From contig JADGDG010000017.1 in NCBI GenBank assembly GCA_016744995.1, forward strand, positions 21,704 through 85,703: DNA of 64,000 nt, read 5' to 3'. Made by a program: the position numbers and the translations under genes. The notes under the pieces are model-generated. The model searched no databases. It saw only the letters and a program-made list of their open reading frames with translations, and was not told the origin of the DNA. Of this stretch, positions 55,595-63,948 are shown piece after piece (the first letter of the stretch is position 1; every line of letters begins with the position of its first letter). Origin of the DNA: Gammaproteobacteria bacterium (GTDB lineage: Bacteria > Pseudomonadota > Gammaproteobacteria > GRL18).

Positions 55595-55668
55595 TTTGTT
55601 CTATTAGACCAGAACAATTAAAGCAAACTAAACTATGTTTTCATTTCAAAATATAACATTCCCATTTT

Positions 55669-55962
55669 ATGGGTGGCATGTATTACTACCTGGTACTGGC
55701 TGACTGGACGGGGCGTATTGCCCGAGAGGATAAACGCGGTTTTATTAACCCCAGCACGCCTAACATTCTACAGAAACTGCAACTCGATGAACAAATCTGG
55801 TTGGAAACTGTTCAGGGATTTTCAAAAGGCTTTCACTCTTTTGTCGGACCAGAAGAACAATTAAAATCACTCTGCCAGAAACAAAAAAGACATTGGGTTA
55901 GAGGGATCAATGCTTGCAGGAAACTATTTAAAACTCACCTTCCTATTCCCATCACTACTTAA
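55669..55962 (+). pseudogene. Truncated transposase C-terminus (Y1/RAYT-like family)
   Basis: The frame YLVLADWTGRIAREDKRGFI to RHWVRGINACRKLF resembles the C-terminal quarter of a family of REP-associated-type transposases that usually read YLELVDWTGR.IR.DKRG. Only about 95 residues remain; the catalytic Tyr and HUH parts are missing. The 5' end is replaced by the dispersed-repeat string TTTTATGGGTGGCATGTATT, whose ATG opens the frame by chance. It is the only plus-strand coding remnant in the island between 45940 and 59408. Confidence 0.7.
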
Positions 55963-56040
55963 AATTAACCGTTTACTCTTTTAGACTGCTTTGCAAAGTA
56001 TTGCAGACTCTCCCCTGTCTGATGCTCTCGGTTTTACCTC

Positions 56041-56178
56041 CCTCTGAATACATTGACACACCCATTTCTCAAGTTATCCTTATTTTTAGGCAAGCTCATT
56101 TTTTCAACACATATTTATGGAATTTATCCAGAAATTTTAATGATTTATAATCTTCATTTTATGGGCGGCATGTATTTC
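56041..56178. repeat. About 130-bp dispersed repeat, copy 3
   Basis: Begins CCTCTGAATACATTGACAC and ends with TTTTATGGGCGGCATGTATT, linking the long repeat to the short-repeat string. It is somewhat diverged from copies 1 and 2. Confidence 0.85.
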
Positions 56179-56202
56179 TAGTCCTGTATTACCTTTTTAA
56201 AT

Positions 56203-57300
56203 TTACTTCAGAAAATCGATAACAACCTTTAAGAAAGCTGCTATAACCCCAAACGTTACACCTAACAATGTTGTGGGCATAAATGATAGTGGATTCTCAT
56301 TAACATCCGGCTCAGTAGCCAGTTCTAAATAATACATTGTTATTATTTTCCATACTAATAGAACTATCTTCGAAATTATCATTATAAATAAAAAAATCAT
56401 CCATGCTACTGTAGGGATGAGAGTTGTTGCGCTTATCAATATGGGAGTAACAGCAGCATTCCTATAGTCCAAATAATAATAGACCTTTTCTTTTTTTTCT
56501 TCAATAGCTTTAACTGTTGATATTGTTTTGTATGGTTGATTAGTAATAATGGACACATAACTATAGTAAGCACCCATAATGTATTGTTTATATGCTGAAT
56601 GAGGTTGATTTAAAAGATCAACATTTGATGAAAAACCGTCTTTAGTAAGATCTTTTTTTAATTTTTGATAGTGATAATTTCTATCGATTAGTCGATTATG
56701 CTCACGCATTTCACTTGCAAATGGTAATTGAGTAGTTTGGTAAATATCACTTGACCAAACAATTGTAGCAAAACAAACTATTGCTAAAATTGTTGCAATA
56801 ACTATATCACCAACTATTAAAACTATTTGCGATAGGGTTCGACCTTTAGATATCACAATAAGGGCAAATATCGTAACCACAGATGTTAACAAATCAAATG
56901 GGATATTTGAAAAATAAACTGTAAATATTGGCAATGGAATTGGGGTTGCTTGCAATAAATGCTCCCATGTTCCATCCATTTTCATTCCAATAACATAGAA
57001 TATAGAGGTTAAAAAGTAAGTATAAATACTAACAATGATAATAACTCTCAATGAAAAAGGTTTGGGCCCAAAAATCACTCTCAAAATTTGTAAGGACTGT
57101 ATCGCCATTAATTTTGGCAGATCAATAATCGAGGTGTTATCGAGATTATCCCACCATTTTAAAAGCAACAGATGAAATGCTATTTTGTACCTTTTCAACA
57201 GAAAACGGTCGACTGCTACTCCAAGTGCTGAAAGAAATGCGAAAAGAAATCCTATTGTTGTCCAGTCTTGCATTTTATTGGTGTACCCACCCTGCTCCAT
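56203..57300 (-). CDS. Polytopic membrane protein, unknown
   Basis: A 365-residue protein with about six hydrophobic segments: N-terminus (about 15-30), about 90-110, 130-150, 160-180, and two near the C-terminus (300-325, 340-362). A soluble loop of some 110 residues (about 190-290) lies between. The start is uncertain: ATG 57300 (MEQGGYTNK) or the Met ten residues later (MQDWTTIGF). No family recognised. It may work with the upstream gene (57438-58115) but an attC-like element separates them. Confidence 0.6.
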   Translation of the reverse strand: MEQGGYTNKMQDWTTIGFLFAFLSALGVAVDRFLLKRYKIAFHLLLLKWWDNLDNTSIIDLPKLMAIQSLQILRVIFGPKPFSLRVIIIVSIYTYFLTSIFYVIGMKMDGTWEHLLQATPIPLPIFTVYFSNIPFDLLTSVVTIFALIVISKGRTLSQIVLIVGDIVIATILAIVCFATIVWSSDIYQTTQLPFASEMREHNRLIDRNYHYQKLKKDLTKDGFSSNVDLLNQPHSAYKQYIMGAYYSYVSIITNQPYKTISTVKAIEEKKEKVYYYLDYRNAAVTPILISATTLIPTVAWMIFLFIMIISKIVLLVWKIITMYYLELATEPDVNENPLSFMPTTLLGVTFGVIAAFLKVVIDFLK

Positions 57301-57328
57301 TGTTTATATTTTCTTAGCATAACGCTTT

Positions 57329-57385
57329 GCATAACGTAATTTTAAACCTGCAGTGAAACGGAGGGTTTGAAATTCAGGTTAATGC
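57329..57385 (-). other. attC-like inverted repeat
   Basis: Minus strand: GCATTAAC at one end and CGTTATGC at the other bracket CTGAATTTCAAACC and GGTTTAAAATTACG, which are imperfect inverted repeats (11 of 14 positions). Length 57 bp. It lies 3' of one gene and 5' of the next, as a cassette site would. A second CGTTATGC-like core (57317-57323) follows. Confidence 0.45.
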
Positions 57386-57437
57386 AATTATTAGCATTAC
57401 CTTACCCACAAAATCAAGTGAGTACCTCAGCTCACTC

Positions 57438-58094
57438 CTATAATTTTTGGTATGGTATCACAATTTTTGTACCTTTATTTATCTTGTCGATATAAGACTG
57501 ATCTATATCAGAATCATGCCGAATAAAGGTTATCGAAGTCATAAGAACATTGGGTGTTGCTCCTTGCTTACTTTCTAAGTATGCAGTTGCATCGAGCGTA
57601 TATAGGGATTTATCGGTGTACGTCATACCATTAGATGCATAATAAGAGATGATGATAATAGGCACACCAAAGGAAAAGGATTGAATATCACCTTGCTCTG
57701 TTTTCATGCCTGTTGTTAATTCAATTAATTTTTGTTGTATTTTATCCAAATGCCAGAGCTTTCCTGATGATTTAACAAGGTTAATCTCGTTATAGATCAA
57801 TGTTGGGTAAATAACTTGGCCATGCATAAAATAGTTACTGTCTGATACTGGTGCTATGTGAGCCGTAGTCCCAGATTCATCAAAAGTTCCTTTTAATATC
57901 AAAGATCGTGTTTGTCTATGTTCGATAATACTTAAATTATATGCAAGGTAAGTAAACCCAAGTCCACCAATGGATATTAAAATAGCAATAACCGATATAA
58001 TAAATGCAACTACTGGTTTATCATATAAAGGCTTGTGAGGTTGAAGTGTAAAGTTCTTCTCTTTAGCTAGAATTTTTGCATTCTTTTGTTCCAT
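57438..58094 (-). CDS. Single-pass membrane protein, unknown
   Basis: About 218 residues from the ATG at 58094 (MEQKNAKILAKEKN), which is preceded by GGAGAAGG; a Met seven codons earlier (58115) has no such site. One membrane segment at about 27-50 (VAFIISVIAILISIGGLGFTYLAY) anchors an extracytoplasmic domain of about 165 residues. No conserved motif recognised. It resembles uncharacterised anchored proteins common in mobile islands. Confidence 0.6.
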   Translation of the reverse strand: MEQKNAKILAKEKNFTLQPHKPLYDKPVVAFIISVIAILISIGGLGFTYLAYNLSIIEHRQTRSLILKGTFDESGTTAHIAPVSDSNYFMHGQVIYPTLIYNEINLVKSSGKLWHLDKIQQKLIELTTGMKTEQGDIQSFSFGVPIIIISYYASNGMTYTDKSLYTLDATAYLESKQGATPNVLMTSITFIRHDSDIDQSYIDKINKGTKIVIPYQKL

Positions 58095-58241
58095 TTTCCT
58101 TCTCCAGCAGGCCATTCAGACAAGCTTATTAATTTTACCAATATAACTAAATCCACCACAATATATTGGACTGCATATCCTGCTGGTGGTGAACATCGAT
58201 TCCCCCTCTCAAAAAAAACTTCACATTACTTATCATCATGA

Positions 58242-59408
58242 CTAAATAGCTGATCCAAAATGGTGTACACTTCATAATTTCTGTTGTTGTACTTGAGAAC
58301 CAGGAAAAGGTGACACGTTATTCATAAAAAGCCTGACATCTTTCATCAGACTGTTCATACTTCCATGCCGATGATTTCTGGTCACCGTATCATGTAATTG
58401 TTTCCAAACTAACTCAATTCTGTTGACCCATGGATGATAGACAGGTTGAAATAACAATTCAAATTTTGGGTTGTGTTCCAGAAAAGTTTTTGTGATTGCA
58501 CTTTTGTGTATCACATAATTATCTGCAATTAATCGAATTGCTTTAGCCTGTCTGTATCGCTTTCTAAGTTCAGCCATTAATCTCAAAAAAATGAATGAAT
58601 TTTTCTTTTCCCATTCAACCCAAACCACTTGACCTGTATTTACATTGAGTGCGCCAGCAAGATAATTTTTCCTATTTTGTCCAGGTGTTGGTATGCGTGT
58701 TTGTTTACCTTTTATTGACCAGCAACTCCCTATTCTTGGGTTTAAATCAACATCAGCCTCATCGATATAAAATACAGGATTTTCAGCATTAGCATTAGCC
58801 AGAGCTTTATTTATCCTTTTCATTTTCTTAGCTTTTTCCTTATCCTGAATACAAAGTGTGGGGCTGGCACGATTCCACACAACACCTAATTTCGGTAATA
58901 AACGTCGGATGGTCGAGGCATGTATTTTTATCTTCAATTCCTCATTAACTTGATTCGCTAATAATTCAGAACTCCAGCGTGAAGCAAACCAGCCAAACTC
59001 CTTTGGTTCTGATTTCACCAGCTCTATCAAACGAAAACAAATATCTTCATTAATACTGTAAGCAGGCCTTCCTTTTTGCTCAGGCACTAAGCCAGACTCA
59101 CCATATTCCTGAAACAATAACAGCCATTTATTAATGCTGCTTCTACTTGCACAAAGAAGGACTGCTGTACGACTCAGAGTTTGACCACTCTGCAGTAGTA
59201 AAATAGCTTTTGAACGCCTTCTATAATCTGCATCTCTATTATATTGAGCAATTTTTTTTAATCATCGACGCACTGGTCGTGAAAGTTTTGTGATAATATT
59301 AGCCATCTTAAACCTTTTTGTTGATTGAGTTGTTTTGGTCAATAACTTTGATCGACAACTTAGGTTTAAGTTCAATTAAATGTACACCATTTCGGAACAG
59401 CTATTTAG
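58242..59408. mobile_element. IS630-family insertion sequence
   Basis: A 1.17-kb element bounded by terminal inverted repeats of about 30 bp with 3-4 mismatches: left CTAAATAGCTGATCCAAAAT at 58242, right its near-complement ending at 59408 (ATTTCGGAACAGCTATTTAG). Ends containing TA match the TA target preference of IS630. The single transposase gene fills the element. Confidence 0.85.
58272..59306 (-). pseudogene. IS630-family transposase with in-frame stop
   Basis: From ATG 59306 the frame reads MANIITKLSRPVRR, then TGA at 59264-59262, then continues KKIAQYNRDADYRRRSKA with a helix-turn-helix and DDE catalytic domain to the stop at 58272 (345 codons in all). DDE residues: Asp in YIDEADVDLNP, Asp in LIADNYVIHKS and Glu in PWVNRIELVW. 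The frame is otherwise intact, so a shortened protein from an internal start may still be made, but the first 15 residues are lost. Confidence 0.8.
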
Positions 59409-59993
59409 CTCCGTAATTATTATTGCTAACAGTTAAGCAACTTGAATATCAGAAATTACTGCAACAGTCTACCTTAGTTAATTTAATTAATTATATCTGA
59501 AAATACACTTATTTTATGTAAGGTATTTCCCACATTCTTAATTACACTCATGCTGTATAAGCCATTGAATTACATCAAATATTAGTTTATTGTATAGTAA
59601 ATAGAGATAATTAAATAAATTTTTCCAGAAGATATTTTCTAAAATCACATGAATTATTCAAAATATCAGATTTGGAAAAAACTGCATCTTGCTGAGCTAG
59701 AGTGCTGTTGCTTTGCTTTTGGACAGCACCAGTGAGGACAACTGAGGTAGAAGAGTGTACGCGACACTGGTTCGTCTAACTGGGGTGTTTGGAGCCATGG
59801 ACGGCGACAGCAAGCGTTACATGGACGTACCTGAAGCGTCCCCAGTTAGACGAACCAGTGTCGGGTGCAATCAACAGGCTCAGCATTTCGTCCGAACGCC
59901 CCCCTCTTTTTCTCTTGATTTTCAAAATACCGCTCAGGTCGTAAAGCCCCTATCAACTTTAAATAGCACACACTTTCAAAATGAAATATTTAA
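59409..59993. other. Gene-free region beside norD with REP-like element
   Basis: No coding sequence is supported. The left part is AT-rich; a short hairpin (GTGCTGT with ACAGCAC) lies near 59700-59730. The right part holds the GC-rich inverted repeat at 59762-59863. A plus-strand open frame from 59755 runs across the element into antisense of norD and is rejected. Confidence 0.5.
59762..59863. repeat. REP-like element with perfect 24-bp inverted repeat
   Basis: Arms 59762-59785 and 59840-59863 (CGACACTGGTTCGTCTAACT and onward) are exact reverse complements around a 54-bp loop that itself contains near-palindromes (GCCATGGACGGC, ACATGGACGT). It is much GC-richer than its surroundings. The composition resembles gammaproteobacterial REP/BIME elements. 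Confidence 0.75.
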
Positions 59994-61877
59994 TCACGAA
60001 GGATTAGTAGTCAGATTTGCATATAAGAGGGGTAATTTTTGCGGCAGGTGTTCAGGTTTTCTGATGATCGTAAAACCATTGGTGCCAAAAATATGGGGCA
60101 AGTATTCTCCCCCCTGATCATCAATGGTAATACAGAATGTCTGTAGTCCTTTGGCTTTTGCTTCATGAATCGCCCGTCGGGTATCTTCGACACCATAGCG
60201 TCCTTCATAGCGATCCAGATCGTTGGGTTTGCCATCGGTCAGTATTAACAATAACTTCTGTTGGGTATCCTGCACTTCAAGTTTCTGGGCTGCATAACGA
60301 ATTGCGGCTCCCATACGGGTATAGAAGCCTGGTTTTATGGCCTGTATCCGGGAACGCACAATGCCATTGTATTTTTCTTCAAAAGTTTTCAGTGTATTAA
60401 AACGAATATGGCCTCGATTACGAGAAGAGAAACCATAAATTGAAAATTGATCACCAGTGTTGCGCAGACTTTCGCTGAACAAAAATAATGAATCACGGAT
60501 CACATCAATAATACGCGCGTCATTGGAAAGCCAGGTATCGGTTGATAATGAAAAATCAGCCAGGAGTAAACAGGACAAATCCCGTTCAGTTGAGCGTAAT
60601 TGTTGGTACAGATCAGGCTGCTCTACTTTATGACCGCTAAAGCGCTCGCCCATATAGTTAATATAAGCATCCAGATCCAGTTCACTGCCTTCAGTCTGAT
60701 GCCGATGCCAGACACGTTTGGTGGTCAAAGCTTCCAGTTGATGGCGTAATTTTTTTGCTGTTCGACGCAAATTTTCAGGTAATTCTCCCACCTCACCGGT
60801 ATTATGTACGTAATTAATAACAGAACAAAAATCTTTTTGCATGATCTGCTTTTTATAATCCCACTCGGGCAAAAGAATATCGCTTTCCAGAACAACCTCA
60901 TCAATTGATTCAGCGGGTAGATCTAAATCAAACTTAATCTTGCCGCCTTTGGTTTGATTGTCACGGGCAACGGAAAGAAAGTCCATATCATCGGCATTTT
61001 TATCTGCCTTATCCTGATCCGCTTCATCATCATCTTCTGTACTGCGATTAATATTAAGAAATTCACTGAAGCCAAAAATACTTTCAAAACGATGCAGGAT
61101 TAAGCCATCTTTACCATCTGGCATATCAACTCGTTCAGCATTGCGACGTTTGTTTTCTTTTTTATTCTGTTGCGGCTTTGATGGCTCGGACTCACCTTCT
61201 GCATCATTATCAGGCTGTTTTTTTCGACTACTGAGATCAATCACTTCAGGCGGGTTTGGATGAGGCCAGAGTAGTACGGGCTTAGGTGCATATTGACTGG
61301 TAGGAAGCTGATCAACACAACCGGGCTTAGTCAGAGCCTGAGCAATCGCATCTTCCTGAGATTGTTCCTGTTCATTAAAATACTCATCAATATTACGCAA
61401 CTGTAAATAGGCATTCACCAGACGATCATAGCGCGACTGTAAGCCTGGAAATCGTTGCAGAACTTCCACTGTTATTTGCTGACTGTAGGCAAACCAGCCC
61501 TGCAGACCTCTCGCTTTAGCGGACGGGTTTTCCAGAGTATGAGCATTTACGGCAGCTAACCAGTAATAAAGATCTTTATTTAAATCAGTATCTGGAAAAA
61601 CATTGATTTGCTTGGGCAGGTGCAGTGTATCTTCATCCTGCCAGCTTAACTCAATGTATTTTCCGGTACCCGCTACACGATGTTTCCAGTTTCGTTTAGC
61701 AAAATGCTGTGTTGCGGTTGATTCCACAATCCGCAGGGCATTATCGCCGCCCAGTGCCCGAAAAAATATGCCCAGTGGCTTGCTGACCTGAGCTAACGTC
61801 ACCACTGAATCTTTAAAACTTTTATCGGATAATCGGGTGACCAGTTTATCCCAGATTTGGCCTACATGTTCTTCCAC
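59994..61877 (-). CDS. norD: Nitric oxide reductase activation protein NorD
   Basis: A 627-residue protein with a C-terminal von Willebrand A domain (from about 420): MIDAS motif LLADFSLSTDTW, and LLILTDGKPNDLDRYEG. The N-terminal half is helical, with a charged, low-complexity middle (about 220-300: SEPSKPQQNKKENKRRNAE). Together with NorQ it acts as a MoxR/VWA pair that inserts iron or activates NorBC. CbbO proteins share the architecture; length and the norQ-norF-norE context favour NorD. It begins 51 bp after norQ, behind a tandem repeat. Confidence 0.9.
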   Translation of the reverse strand: MEEHVGQIWDKLVTRLSDKSFKDSVVTLAQVSKPLGIFFRALGGDNALRIVESTATQHFAKRNWKHRVAGTGKYIELSWQDEDTLHLPKQINVFPDTDLNKDLYYWLAAVNAHTLENPSAKARGLQGWFAYSQQITVEVLQRFPGLQSRYDRLVNAYLQLRNIDEYFNEQEQSQEDAIAQALTKPGCVDQLPTSQYAPKPVLLWPHPNPPEVIDLSSRKKQPDNDAEGESEPSKPQQNKKENKRRNAERVDMPDGKDGLILHRFESIFGFSEFLNINRSTEDDDEADQDKADKNADDMDFLSVARDNQTKGGKIKFDLDLPAESIDEVVLESDILLPEWDYKKQIMQKDFCSVINYVHNTGEVGELPENLRRTAKKLRHQLEALTTKRVWHRHQTEGSELDLDAYINYMGERFSGHKVEQPDLYQQLRSTERDLSCLLLADFSLSTDTWLSNDARIIDVIRDSLFLFSESLRNTGDQFSIYGFSSRNRGHIRFNTLKTFEEKYNGIVRSRIQAIKPGFYTRMGAAIRYAAQKLEVQDTQQKLLLILTDGKPNDLDRYEGRYGVEDTRRAIHEAKAKGLQTFCITIDDQGGEYLPHIFGTNGFTIIRKPEHLPQKLPLLYANLTTNPS

Positions 61878-61890
61878 TTATTATCTACCA

Positions 61891-61935
61891 GCAGTTTATT
61901 TAGCTTTTATTTAGTACTTATTTAGCACTTATTTG
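61891..61935 (-). repeat. 11-bp tandem repeat carrying the norQ stop codon
   Basis: On the minus strand CAAATAAGTGC is followed by TAAATAAGTAC, TAAATAAAAGC and TAAATAAACTGC. The TAA in the first unit is the norQ stop codon and each copy repeats it. Confidence 0.8.
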
Positions 61936-62729
61936 CCAAAGGAAGCATAAACTACTTCCATAAGAGCACTGACCACATCATCTTCATCGCTGAGTGGCTC
62001 AATAAGACCCGCAAGACAGGCTTCTACAGGATCAAATCCAGACTTAATAAGGCGTGCGGTATAGACTAACAGACGTGTGCTGGCACCTTCTTCCAAATCA
62101 TGATCTTTTAATTGTCTCAGAGCGTTTGCCATTGCCACCAGTTTTTTTGCCATATGAGCATCAATACCTGTTTCCTGCTCAACAACTTCCTGCTCCTGAG
62201 CGGGCTTAAGGTAATTAAAACTCATAGAGATAAAGCGTTGGCGGGTACTTGGTTTTAAGCCCTTCATCATGCTCTGATAACCAGGATTGTATGACACGAC
62301 CAGCATGAAATTATCAGGAGCATGAAGCGTCTCACCCGTGCGATCAACAGGCAGAATGCGGCGATCATCAGTCAGAGGATGAATCACAACCGTGGTATCT
62401 TTACGTGCTTCGACTACTTCATCCAGATAACAAATGCCGCCATCTCGTACCGCGCGAGTTAATGGCCCGTCATTCCAGACTGTTTGCCCATCACCAATCA
62501 GGTAACGTCCCACCAGATCAGATGCGGTCAGATCATCATGACAGGAAACCGTATGCAGCGGTACATTCAATTTTGCGGCCATATGGGAAATAAAACGTGT
62601 TTTACCACTGCCGGTTGGCCCTTTGAGCAAAACAGGTAATTGATTGCCGTAAGCATGTTCAAATAGTGATTCTTCATTTCCCTGAGGAGAATAAAAAGGT
62701 ATTTCATTCGTTTGTGTGTCAGTACTCAT
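61929..62729 (-). CDS. norQ: MoxR-type AAA ATPase NorQ
   Basis: A 266-residue AAA+ ATPase. Walker A is GPTGSGKT at about 37-44, Walker B is CYLDEV near 97, and sensor motif SYNPGYQS is near 150. It is of the NorQ/NirQ/CbbQ type and works with the VWA protein NorD to mature the NO reductase. CbbQ proteins cannot be separated by sequence alone; no RuBisCO gene is present and nor genes surround it. The stop codon is followed by an 11-bp tandem repeat. Confidence 0.92.
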   Translation of the reverse strand: MSTDTQTNEIPFYSPQGNEESLFEHAYGNQLPVLLKGPTGSGKTRFISHMAAKLNVPLHTVSCHDDLTASDLVGRYLIGDGQTVWNDGPLTRAVRDGGICYLDEVVEARKDTTVVIHPLTDDRRILPVDRTGETLHAPDNFMLVVSYNPGYQSMMKGLKPSTRQRFISMSFNYLKPAQEQEVVEQETGIDAHMAKKLVAMANALRQLKDHDLEEGASTRLLVYTARLIKSGFDPVEACLAGLIEPLSDEDDVVSALMEVVYASFGK

Positions 62730-62814
62730 TAATATTTAATTCTCATTTTCTGTATGGGATGAAACCTTTAGCCAGGCAGAGTGCTTTAACTAAGTTCAGA
62801 AGTATATATGAATA

Positions 62815-63105
62815 TCAGCCATAAGATAAATAATAGCCGGTAAAAATTATACTGGGAATAACAAAAACAAAACCCAGCATTGCAAGACGCCAAAAACCTC
62901 TGACATGTCGTAGGCCCATGAAATGATCAATGATCAACTGTCCTTTTATTGTAATAGTTAATACAACAAAACCAACAATATACAATCCTGATAGTTCAAA
63001 ATAACCGACAACTGCCGTACTAAACGTCAGAAGTATGAGAATTATCCATATTACTGTTAATTTTGTACTTGATGTAAATCTAGAGTGAGACATATAAAAT
63101 TTCAA
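62815..63105 (-). CDS. norF: NorF-like/cytochrome oxidase subunit IV-like membrane protein
   Basis: A 96-residue protein with three membrane segments (about 11-29, 33-52, 68-92) and the motif IIDHFMGLRHVRGFWR. Such small proteins follow norE in denitrifiers and aid NO reductase assembly or activity. It is 4 bp from the norE stop codon. The symbol rests mostly on position. Confidence 0.72.
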   Translation of the reverse strand: MKFYMSHSRFTSSTKLTVIWIILILLTFSTAVVGYFELSGLYIVGFVVLTITIKGQLIIDHFMGLRHVRGFWRLAMLGFVFVIPSIIFTGYYLSYG

Positions 63106-63109
63106 ACCT

Positions 63110-63697
63110 TTACCTTATAACATAGACCAGAGGAAAAAGAACAATCCATACTAAATCAACCATGTGCCAGTATGAGGCACCGGTTTCAATCCCAATATGA
63201 TCATCAGCAGAATACTTGCCCTGCCTAACAAACCGATACAGTGCACCCAAAATAACCATACCCATCATGACATGCATAAAGTGAAAAAAGGTTAAAGAGA
63301 TATAAAACGTGTAAAAGGTATTGGTACTTAAATGAATTCCAGCACCAAAAACATGCGAGTATTCCCATATTTTAACAACAAGGAAAACAGCCCCCATGGC
63401 CAGAGCAAGCAATATCATTCTACCGGTACGCTTTGTATCACCTTTTTTAATCGCATGGACACCTAATGCAACAAAATAACTGCTGGTGATCAAGGCAATT
63501 GTATTAATTACCCCAGCAATTCGGTGCAATTCAAGCTGATAAGTATTAAATAGCTCAAGATTATTACTTCTGACAAAAACATAAACGATAAAAAAAACAC
63601 CAAAGACGAGTAATTCAGCCATAATAAAAAACCAGATTGCCAGATCACCTGGCAATGGCTCTTTTTCAAGCACAGCTGGAGTCAGAACCTCAGACAT
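63110..63697 (-). CDS. norE: NorE, cytochrome c oxidase subunit III-like protein
   Basis: A 195-residue membrane protein with five hydrophobic segments. The start LPGDLAIWFFIMAELLVFGVFFIVYVF and the signature HFMHVMMGMVILG, plus SYWHMVDLVWIVLFPLVYVIR at the end, are typical of the COX3 family in nor clusters. It aids NO reductase function. It is the first complete nor gene in the window; norB should lie upstream beyond the terminator at 63808. Confidence 0.9.
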   Translation of the reverse strand: MSEVLTPAVLEKEPLPGDLAIWFFIMAELLVFGVFFIVYVFVRSNNLELFNTYQLELHRIAGVINTIALITSSYFVALGVHAIKKGDTKRTGRMILLALAMGAVFLVVKIWEYSHVFGAGIHLSTNTFYTFYISLTFFHFMHVMMGMVILGALYRFVRQGKYSADDHIGIETGASYWHMVDLVWIVLFPLVYVIR

Positions 63698-63807
63698 AAT
63701 AATAACCTTTTTCCCGATAGACTAAATTAGTATAAGTGTATAAAAAAAAACAATTTTTATATGCAATAAATATCACATATAGAGGCTTGAACCTTAAGGT
63801 AAAAGCA

Positions 63808-63843
63808 TAAAAAAAGGGCAGAGTTATTCACTCCGCCCTTTTT
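63808..63843 (-). terminator. Terminator downstream of the partial norB-like gene
   Basis: An A-run plus GGGCAGAGT pairs with ACTCCGCCC and a T-run around a short loop, with one G-U-type mismatch. It lies about 105 bp past the stop at 63949 and before norE. Confidence 0.8.
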
Positions 63844-63844
63844 C

Positions 63845-63858
63845 TTGATCTCAATTAA
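63845..63858 (-). promoter_or_regulatory. FNR/DNR-like box upstream of norE
   Basis: TTGATCTCAATTAA matches TTGAT-N4-ATCAA with one mismatch. It is about 150 bp before norE and abuts the terminator, so its use is uncertain. Confidence 0.35.
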
Positions 63859-63948
63859 AGTGATATTGAAAAGTTTATCAGTTTTTATGTTTGTCAGTGA
63901 TCAGCACCAACAAACATGAACATAAAACTTACTCACATAAGCACATAA

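Noticed and set aside
59262..59264. TGA in the transposase as a selenocysteine or readthrough site
   Set aside because: The position is in a non-conserved N-terminal stretch and no SECIS-like hairpin was seen just downstream; a simple nonsense mutation is more likely.
59755..60117. Plus-strand 120-residue frame
   Set aside because: It crosses the REP-like hairpin and runs antisense into norD, with no ribosome binding site or recognisable protein.
59994..62729. CbbQ/CbbO RuBisCO activase pair
   Set aside because: The sequences are close to that family, but no RuBisCO gene is nearby while norE and a NorF-like gene precede them, so NorQ/NorD is preferred.
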